Below are positions 1-4,216 of a stretch of DNA of 5,348 nucleotides, piece after piece; position 1 is the stretch's first letter; each line of letters opens with the position of its first letter. Under the pieces are notes generated by a model. That model ran no database searches, was not told where the DNA came from, and worked only from the letters and a program-made list of their open reading frames with translations. Origin of the DNA: Microbacteriaceae bacterium (lineage in GTDB: Bacteria > Actinomycetota > Actinomycetes > Actinomycetales > Microbacteriaceae). The DNA lies in the NCBI GenBank assembly GCA_026785785.1, contig JAJAZI010000187.1, positions 1 through 5,348 on the forward strand, read 5' to 3'. The translations under genes were made by a program, and so were the position numbers.

Positions 1-1
1 G

Positions 2-829
2 TCCCTCGGCCTGATCGTGGCCGCATCCGTCGCCCCTGCCACCGCATCGCCGGTCGCGAAGCCCAAGGGTTCTGCCGGCGGCTCCTACGTCGCCATCGGT
101 GACTCCTTCACCGCCGGCCAGGGCGCGGCTACGATTGTGGAGCTGTCCGAACGCTGCAAGCGGAGCCAGTTCGCGAGCTACCCGGCGATCACCGCGGGAT
201 CGAGCAGCTACCGCGAGGCCCTGAACTTCGCCTGCTCCGGCGCGGACACGGACGCCACGATTGCGCAGCTCGCGGACATTGGCGCCCGCACTAAACTGAA
301 GGCGTCACTCGTGACCATCACCGTGGGTGGCATCGACGCCAACTCCGACCAGGTGCTCGCAGCCTGCGCGCTCAATCTGGGTCCGTTGTCCTGCGAAGAT
401 ACGGTCGCAGCGGCCGCCGCCAACTTGATGAGAGACGATGCGGGGAGCGTCTTTCAGGAGCTCGTCGGCACCTACACCACCGTTGCCGCCGCGTTCCCGA
501 AGGCGCGCATCGTCGTGCTCAACTATCCGCGGCTGTTCGACCCGAACTTCCCCACGCCCCAAAGCCAGCTTGCTTCCATCATGAACGATGCCACCGACGG
601 GCTGAACGGGGTCATCGCCTTGGCGGTGGAAGCAACGAAGAACCCGCGGGTGTCGCTGACGGACGTCACGGACGAGTTCGCCGGCCACGGCATCGGCTCG
701 AACGTGCCATACATCAGCTTCAACCGTGAGGACCTGCGCGACCCCATCAATTTCCACCCGAATGCGCTCGGTAACACCGCCGGGTACTCCGCGGCGCTGC
801 GCACCGACGGCGCCGTTCGCGGGCGCTGA
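2..829 (+). CDS. Secreted SGNH/GDSL-family hydrolase (esterase/lipase type), 5'-truncated by the window edge
   Basis: Probable secreted ester hydrolase; the substrate cannot be told. The frame is open from the left edge, and its first residues (SLGLIVAASVAPATA) look like the core and Ala-x-Ala cleavage region of a signal peptide, so the true start is upstream. The GTG at 17 is probably internal. Numbering from that GTG: block I is GDSFTAGQG with catalytic Ser30 (codon 104-106), block II is ACSGADT, block III is GGID at 104-107, and block V is FHPN with catalytic His247 (codon 755-757). Four cysteines (RC, AC, AAC, SC contexts) suggest two disulfides, as is usual in exported actinobacterial SGNH enzymes. 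The oddity is block III, which is normally GGND: the oxyanion-hole Asn is replaced by Ile106. The family call is secure; activity is less certain. The gene is convergent with the minus-strand operon, and its stop lies 12 bp before that operon's terminator. Confidence 0.88.
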   Translation, partial: SLGLIVAASVAPATASPVAKPKGSAGGSYVAIGDSFTAGQGAATIVELSERCKRSQFASYPAITAGSSSYREALNFACSGADTDATIAQLADIGARTKLKASLVTITVGGIDANSDQVLAACALNLGPLSCEDTVAAAAANLMRDDAGSVFQELVGTYTTVAAAFPKARIVVLNYPRLFDPNFPTPQSQLASIMNDATDGLNGVIALAVEATKNPRVSLTDVTDEFAGHGIGSNVPYISFNREDLRDPINFHPNALGNTAGYSAALRTDGAVRGR

Positions 830-893
830 CCCCACCACACAAAAAAGGGCCGCCCCTCGGGGCGGCCCGTTCACGGTGAGGTGGTGGTTGTTG
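305..893 (-). other. Non-conserved read-through extension of the Bax inhibitor frame, antisense to the hydrolase gene
   Basis: The minus-strand Bax inhibitor frame stays open for about 195 codons past its expected end. It passes through the terminator hairpin and T-run (868-841) and then antisense to the SGNH hydrolase until TGA at 307-305. The encoded residues are Arg/Gly/Val/His-rich and show no hydrophobic segments or family motif, as expected for an antisense frame in GC-rich DNA. I do not regard it as a genuine domain. It is listed because an automatic gene caller would probably report one fused protein here. Confidence 0.6.
841..868 (-). terminator. Intrinsic (Rho-independent) terminator of the minus-strand operon
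   Basis: A perfect 10-bp inverted repeat, GGGCCGCCCC at 847-856 and GGGGCGGCCC at 859-868, is separated by two bases. In practice this forms about nine pairs with a four-base loop. Read on the minus strand it is followed immediately by six T residues (846 to 841), the classic terminator layout. On the plus strand no T-run follows the stem, so it serves mainly the leftward Bax inhibitor operon. It may also slow transcription leaving the convergent hydrolase gene, which ends at 829. Confidence 0.9.
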
Positions 894-1702
894 CTACCTC
901 CCAGGGTCGCGATGAGGCGCAGGATCTCCATGTACAGCCAGACAACGGTGAGAATGATGCCGAACGCCGCCCTCCAGGCGAAGGAGCGGGGGGCTCCGTT
1001 GCGCACGCCCTGCTGCACTCCGTCGAAGTCGAGCACGAGCGAGTAGGCACCCAGCAGGATCACGAAAACGCCGAGGACCGCCCCGAGCGGAACCCCTGGA
1101 ATGATCTCAATGCTTCGCATGCCGAACGGCTGGTCGGTGACGCCGAAGATCATCATGCCGAAGTTGATCAGCGAGAACGCCGCGTAGCCGACCATCGCGA
1201 TGAGGAAAATCTTCGTCGCCTTCTTCGAGGCCCGGATCTTGCCACTCGCGAAGAGCGCGAGCGTCACACCGACGACCGTGAACGTCGCGAGCACCGCCTG
1301 CACGGCGATTCCCGGGTACTGCGTCTCGAAGAACATCGTGAGGCCACCGACGAAGACGCCCTGTACGGCGGCGTAGCTCAGCACGAGTGCGGGAGACGGC
1401 TTCTTCTTGAAGATGTTGACGAGAGCAAGCACGAAGCCGGCGATCGCCGCGGGGATCATCAAAACCGGGATGAACCAGCCGACGGCTGCACCGACGAGCA
1501 GGAACCCGAACGCGACGACGGTCTTGACGATCGTGTCTTCGTAGGTCATCCGGTCGGTGTCGACCGAGGTGGCGGAGGGGCGACCGTAGAGCTCGTCGAG
1601 CTGCCCGGCGCTGAGGTTCTGGTTCTGGGAAAGCTGGATGCCCTTGGTCGCGCCGGCGGAGAACGCCGCCGTGTTCTTGAAGGCGGGGTTTGATGTGGCC
1701 AT
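894..1702 (-). CDS. Bax inhibitor-1/YccA family membrane protein; stop codon apparently lost
   Basis: About 269 residues of recognisable family sequence, the usual length for actinobacterial members. After a polar N-terminus (1-55, with YGRPSAT and MTYEDTIVKT near 39-61) there are seven hydrophobic segments at roughly 58-76, 78-97, 105-124, 131-152, 163-186, 205-224 and 244-266. The LDFDGVQQGV motif at 224-233 carries the acidic residues typical of the family. Related proteins such as BsYetJ conduct calcium; the role here is unknown. The ATG at 1702 is preferred because AGAGGA lies four bases upstream (1712 to 1707); an in-frame ATG at 1750 has no such site. The oddity is the 3' end. The conserved part stops at LRLIATLGG, but the frame has no stop there: the first in-frame stop is TGA at 307-305, beyond the terminator. 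A TAG at 896-894 is one base out of frame, so I end the feature there. A one-base deletion or sequencing error just upstream would explain this. The literal open frame is 305-1702 (465 residues). Confidence 0.85.
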
Positions 1703-1706
1703 CGAT

Positions 1707-1712
1707 TCCTCT
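1707..1712 (-). promoter_or_regulatory. Shine-Dalgarno site deciding the Bax inhibitor start
   Basis: On the minus strand AGAGGA is followed by ATCG and then the ATG at 1702. It is the clearest ribosome binding site in the operon and supports the shorter, family-like N-terminus over the in-frame ATG at 1750. Confidence 0.7.
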
Positions 1713-1748
1713 TTCGCTGTGAGTGGGGGAGACCCATCGTCTGCGTTC

Positions 1749-1754
1749 ATTTTA
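1749..1754 (-). promoter_or_regulatory. Possible internal -10 box (TAAAAT) for the Bax inhibitor gene
   Basis: TAAAAT on the minus strand matches five of six bases of TATAAT. It overlaps the TAA stop of the preceding gene. Transcription from it would give a leader of roughly 40 bases containing the AGAGGA ribosome binding site. No convincing -35 element is seen 16-18 bp upstream, so this is only a candidate. Confidence 0.35.
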
Positions 1755-2282
1755 CGGGACGTTTGTTCGAATTCGGTGTGCGATCATTCGGCGCTGAGCG
1801 AACGGCGCGGCCGCGATCATCCGCGCCAGCCAGGCCGAGCCCACAAGCACGGCCCCGAGCACGCCGCCGACGAGCGCCCCGTAGCCGTATTGCGGAAAGA
1901 GCTGGGCGAGTCCGTAGGCGGCGGCCACCGGTGCGACGAGCACGACGAAGCTCACCAGCGGACGCATCCGCACGATGAGCCAGCCGCCGAGCGTGAGCGC
2001 GAGGAGCCCACTGGACTGGGCGCCGCCGATCAGCGCGACGACGCCGAACAGGGCGGGGCCTGCCACCAGCGCACGGCGCCACCCGGGCGCGGGCACGATG
2101 ATCCAGCCGGCGACCGTCGCCGCCGCGCCGGCCAGGGTGAGGCCGAGCGTGTAGGCGGAGGAGAACTGCAGCAGGATGCCGCCCGCGAAGAGTAGGCCGA
2201 TCGCGAGGGAATAGCGCGCGCGGTAGGTGCCGAAGCGCAGCGGGATCGCAAGCGCCGGCTCCTGCGCCGGCGTGGCGGGCAC
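1752..2282 (-). CDS. Small polytopic membrane protein of unknown function
   Basis: 176 residues with about six hydrophobic segments near 25-41, 43-63, 70-88, 90-104, 108-128 and 135-155. The N-terminus (PATPAQEP) is short and polar, and the C-terminal tail is basic (QRRMIAHRIR). I recognise no motif or catalytic residues, and it has no signal peptide separate from the first helix. The start is a GTG, one base after the TAG stop of the zinc-ribbon gene, with AGGGA (2291 to 2287) four bases upstream inside the end of that gene. This layout implies translational coupling. The helices are rich in Ala, Gly, Leu and Val and have almost no buried charge, which argues against an ion-driven transporter and fits a small structural or accessory membrane protein. 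That last point is inference. It lies between the zinc-ribbon and Bax inhibitor genes on the same strand. Confidence 0.8.
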   Translation of the reverse strand: MPATPAQEPALAIPLRFGTYRARYSLAIGLLFAGGILLQFSSAYTLGLTLAGAAATVAGWIIVPAPGWRRALVAGPALFGVVALIGGAQSSGLLALTLGGWLIVRMRPLVSFVVLVAPVAAAYGLAQLFPQYGYGALVGGVLGAVLVGSAWLARMIAAAPFAQRRMIAHRIRTNVP

Positions 2283-2283
2283 G

Positions 2284-2787
2284 CTATCCCTGCCCGCTCA
2301 GCACGGCGATCATGTAGATGATGAGCGCGAGGCCGGCGATGCCGAGCGCGATGCCGAGCACGAGGGGAATGTCGACGCTGCGCGGCCGAAACCTCGGCCG
2401 GATTTGGCGGTTGGCCGGGTCGTCCTCGTCCTCGTTCGCAATCTCGACCGGCACGAACGTGCGGATCGCGGAGGGGATCGGCGGGCGGGCCGGCTCGGGC
2501 TCCCAGTCGGGTCCGTCGTCGATTGGGGATGCGATGTCTGGCTCGCGGCCGGGATGTGCACCCGGCTGGTCGGCTTCGGGTTCGGCGCCTGTCTGTGCGG
2601 CCAGCTCGGCATTCGGCTCGGCATCCGGTTCGGCACCGGGTTCGTCCTCGGACGGGCCAGCATCCGGCTCACGCGCGGGTTCTGGCGCGGGATCGCTGAT
2701 GGGCGCCTTCGAGACGGGTGTGCCGCAGAAGATGCAGAACTTCCACCTGTCCTCAAGTGCACCCCCACAATTCACGCAAACGACCAT
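2284..2787 (-). CDS. Tail-anchored zinc-ribbon protein with acidic Pro/Ala/Glu linker
   Basis: 167 residues in three parts. Residues 4-21 form a zinc ribbon, CVNC then ten residues then CIFC, with a following Gly typical of short zinc-ribbon domains. Residues about 30-125 are an acidic, Pro/Ala/Glu/Asp-rich, probably disordered linker with AEPD/AEPN-type tetrapeptides. A basic patch (RPRFRPR, 130-136) precedes a single hydrophobic segment (139-164) that ends three residues from the C-terminus. Known topology rules suggest the zinc ribbon and linker are cytoplasmic, held by a C-terminal anchor. The target is unknown; zinc ribbons of this kind often mediate protein or nucleic-acid contacts. The ATG at 2787 is chosen because the ribbon begins at once and TAACCT lies seven bases upstream with no Shine-Dalgarno site, suggesting leaderless translation. 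The frame is open upstream to 3066, but that part is antisense to the phosphodiesterase gene. First gene of the operon. Confidence 0.85.
   Translation of the reverse strand: MVVCVNCGGALEDRWKFCIFCGTPVSKAPISDPAPEPAREPDAGPSEDEPGAEPDAEPNAELAAQTGAEPEADQPGAHPGREPDIASPIDDGPDWEPEPARPPIPSAIRTFVPVEIANEDEDDPANRQIRPRFRPRSVDIPLVLGIALGIAGLALIIYMIAVLSGQG
2604..2651 (-). repeat. 12-bp tandem coding repeat in the acidic linker
   Basis: Four imperfect 12-bp units lie end to end: gctcggcattcg, gctcggcatccg, gttcggcaccgg and gttcgtcctcgg (plus strand). They encode the Ala-Glu-Pro-(Asp/Asn/Gly) tetrapeptides of the zinc-ribbon protein. Related but looser copies flank them. Such a tract can change length by slippage; this is a likely source of linker-length variation between strains. 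Confidence 0.6.
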
Positions 2788-2794
2788 GACGTGC

Positions 2795-2800
2795 AGGTTA
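2795..2800 (-). promoter_or_regulatory. -10 box (TAACCT) for the zinc-ribbon operon, leaderless start
   Basis: On the minus strand TAACCT fits the actinobacterial TAnnnT -10 pattern and ends seven bases before the ATG at 2787. That places the predicted transcription start at or next to the ATG. No Shine-Dalgarno site is present, and no clear -35 element is seen. It overlaps the possible -35 of the divergent phosphodiesterase promoter. Confidence 0.5.
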
Positions 2801-2825
2801 GCAAGCCTTTTCGTTCCCATACGCT
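2798..2825 (+). promoter_or_regulatory. Promoter of the phosphodiesterase gene, leaderless start
   Basis: TACGCT at 2820-2825 fits TAnnnT and ends six bases before the GTG at 2832, so the transcript probably begins at the start codon. A weak -35, TTAGCA (2798-2803, four of six bases of TTGACA), stands 16 bp upstream and shares bases with the opposing -10 box at 2795-2800. The overlap suggests the two divergent promoters compete. Position and pattern are seen; activity is inferred. Confidence 0.5.
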
Positions 2826-2831
2826 GGTGGG

Positions 2832-3830
2832 GTGAACCTTCTCGGACCCGACGCCCCCCTCGTGATTGCCCACCGCGGGGCCAGCGGCTACCATCCAGAG
2901 CACACCAAGTCGGCCTACCGGGTGGCGATCGAGCACGGCGTGGACGCCGTCGAGCCCGATCTGGTGGCCTCGCGCGACGGAGTGCTCGTGATCCGGCACG
3001 AGAACGAGATGTCGAAGTCGACGGATGTCGCGGAGCGGCCCGAGTTCGCCGACCGCCGCACCACAAAGAGCATCGATGGCGTCTCGCGAACGGGATGGTT
3101 CACCGAGGACTTCACCTGGGCCGAGCTCAGCACGCTGCGCGCGACCGAGCCGCTGCCCGGCATCCGCTTCGCCAGCATGGTGCACAGCGGCACGGAGCCG
3201 ATCATCCGGCTCGAGGATCTGCTCGCGCTGCTCGACGAGCAGAAGCGACAGGTCGGCGCCGTGCTCGAGATCAAGCACGCGAGCTACTTCGCCGGCATCG
3301 GACTGCCCTTGGACGAGCTGTTGGCCGACGCGCTCGAGGCCGCCGGATGGACGAGCGACCCGCGGCTGACGATCGAGAGTTTCGAGCTCACCTTCTTCGA
3401 CAGGCTCCGGGAGCGCGGGGTCGGTGGGCGTTTCATCTATCTCGTCAAGTCGACGGGCGTGCCGTTCGACCGGTCGCACGCGAGCTACGCGTCGTCGCTG
3501 ACTGACGAGGGGCTCCGCGAACTGCGGCGGCACGTCGACGGGATCAGCGTGAGCAAGAAGCTGCTCCTACAGAGTGACGAGGCCGGTGTGGTGAGCTCCA
3601 CCGACCTCGTCCAGCGGGCGCACGCGGCCGGACTGCTGATCTACGGGTGGACGCTGCGCGCAGAGAACCAATTCCTGCACCAGGGCCATCGCACTGGCGG
3701 GGCCGCGTCAGACCACGGCGACTGGCCGACCGAGTTTCGCCTGATCCTGGCATCCGGAATCAACGGGGTCTTCTCCGATCACCCCGACCTCGCCCTCGAG
3801 GTGCGCAAGCATCTGGCCGCCCCAGCCTGA
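2832..3830 (+). CDS. GlpQ-type glycerophosphodiester phosphodiesterase, cytoplasmic
   Basis: 332 residues, typical length. The family hydrolyses glycerophosphodiesters (deacylated phospholipids) to glycerol-3-phosphate plus an alcohol. The N-terminus starts directly with the barrel: AHRGASGYHPEHT at 13-25 with His14, Arg15 and Glu23, then VEPDLV at 40-45 with the metal ligands Glu41 and Asp43, and His56 in IRHENE. LEIKH at 145-149 supplies the expected Glu146 and Lys148, and the C-terminal barrel strands are marked by YGWTLRAEN and GVFSDHPDLAL. The PEHT form and the inserted loop between His56 and Glu146 resemble GlpQ rather than the shorter UgpQ type. There is no signal peptide, so it should act in the cytoplasm. 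The start is GTG with a -10-like box six bases upstream, consistent with leaderless translation. All catalytic residues are present. The head group preferred is not predictable. Confidence 0.92.
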   Translation: MNLLGPDAPLVIAHRGASGYHPEHTKSAYRVAIEHGVDAVEPDLVASRDGVLVIRHENEMSKSTDVAERPEFADRRTTKSIDGVSRTGWFTEDFTWAELSTLRATEPLPGIRFASMVHSGTEPIIRLEDLLALLDEQKRQVGAVLEIKHASYFAGIGLPLDELLADALEAAGWTSDPRLTIESFELTFFDRLRERGVGGRFIYLVKSTGVPFDRSHASYASSLTDEGLRELRRHVDGISVSKKLLLQSDEAGVVSSTDLVQRAHAAGLLIYGWTLRAENQFLHQGHRTGGAASDHGDWPTEFRLILASGINGVFSDHPDLALEVRKHLAAPA

Positions 3831-3837
3831 GCCCTGC

Positions 3838-3953
3838 TTTCATCATTCAGGAGTTTTGGGGGCAAACCTGTTTCACGATTCAGGAGTCCTGTGGCCACAC
3901 CCCTTTCATCATTCAGGAGTTTTGCGGGCAAACCTGTTTCACGATTCAGGAGC
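3838..3953 (+). repeat. Left arm: four 17-bp units at exact 33-bp spacing
   Basis: Units TTTCA(TC/CG)ATTCAGGAGT occupy 3838-3854, 3871-3887, 3904-3920 and 3937-3953. Starts are exactly 33 bp apart. Units 1 and 3 carry TC at positions 6-7 and units 2 and 4 carry CG, so the array is also a 66-bp dimer repeat. The 16-base spacers after units 1 and 3 differ at one base (tttgggggcaaacctg and tttgcgggcaaacctg). The fourth unit ends in C instead of T. The array begins eight bases after the phosphodiesterase stop. I do not recognise the repeat family. Confidence 0.95.
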
Positions 3954-3956
3954 CAC

Positions 3957-3993
3957 CGGGCCGATGGGGCGTCATGGCGCCCGCACTGGCCCG
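3957..3993. other. Nested hairpin in the centre of the repeat element
   Basis: CGGGCC (3957-3962) pairs with GGCCCG (3988-3993), and inside it GGGCG (3967-3971) pairs with CGCCC (3978-3982), separated by a small internal loop and a six-base apical loop. No T-run follows on either side, so it is not a standard intrinsic terminator. It could still be a T-less terminator for the phosphodiesterase transcript or a structural core of the repeat element. GC-rich DNA produces such stems by chance, so confidence is low. The rest of the 96-bp centre (3954-4049) shows no gene or clear motif. Confidence 0.35.
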
Positions 3994-4049
3994 AGTTTGC
4001 AGGGTTCCGGGCTGCAGTCGCGACCGATGTGGCCGATTGCCGTGCCGTG

Positions 4050-4165
4050 AGTCCTGAATAATGAAGCCGCCTCTTGCCCGTCACTCCTGAATAATGAAAG
4101 CGCTCCGCGCCCGTTACTCCTGAATGATGAAGCCGCCGATTGCCCATCACTCCTGAATGATGAAA
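4050..4165 (-). repeat. Right arm: four inverted 17-bp units at exact 33-bp spacing
   Basis: Plus-strand units ACTCCTGAAT(A/G)ATGAA(A/G) lie at 4050-4066, 4083-4099, 4116-4132 and 4149-4165, the reverse complement of the left-arm unit and again exactly 33 bp apart. The first has AGTCCT in place of ACTCCT. Units 5-6 share AATAATGAA and units 7-8 share AATGATGAA, while the last base alternates G/A/G/A, so this arm too shows a 66-bp dimer pattern. Each left unit and its right partner are equidistant from 4001.5. The arm ends 51 bp before the helicase start codon. Confidence 0.95.
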
Positions 4166-4201
4166 GGGAGGGGGGCGCGGCAGGGTGTCGGAGGCCCCGC
4201 C

Positions 4202-4207
4202 TAGAAT
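4202..4207 (+). promoter_or_regulatory. -10 box (TAGAAT) of the helicase gene
   Basis: TAGAAT matches TATAAT at five of six bases and fits TAnnnT. It ends nine bases before the ATG at 4217, so the transcript would have a leader of about zero to three bases. No Shine-Dalgarno site is seen between the box and the start. No convincing -35 is seen; the upstream bases are G-rich. This places the helicase promoter just beyond the right arm of the repeat element. Confidence 0.55.
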
Positions 4208-4216
4208 TGACCGGTC

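Noticed and set aside
847..868. Terminator for the plus-strand hydrolase gene
   Set aside because: No T-run follows the stem on the plus strand; the six-base run is on the minus-strand side.
881..1693. 270-codon plus-strand open frame, rich in His/Glu/Asp/Arg
   Set aside because: It is antisense to the Bax inhibitor gene; the composition is what antisense frames of GC-rich genes give, and no family motif is seen.
1748..1750. Upstream ATG as start of the Bax inhibitor gene
   Set aside because: It lacks a ribosome binding site, adds 16 non-family residues, and overlaps the proposed -10 box; the ATG at 1702 has AGAGGA.
2318..3505. 395-codon plus-strand open frame
   Set aside because: It runs antisense to the zinc-ribbon gene and then out of frame through the phosphodiesterase gene, both of which carry recognisable motifs.
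3838..4165. CRISPR array
   Set aside because: Repeats are only 17 bp with 16-bp spacers, spacers resemble one another, the array inverts halfway, and no cas gene is present.
3838..4165. Insertion sequence remnant or MITE
   Set aside because: The outer ends are inverted copies, but no target-site duplication is visible (bases before 3838 and after 4165 differ) and there is no transposase. Not fully excluded.
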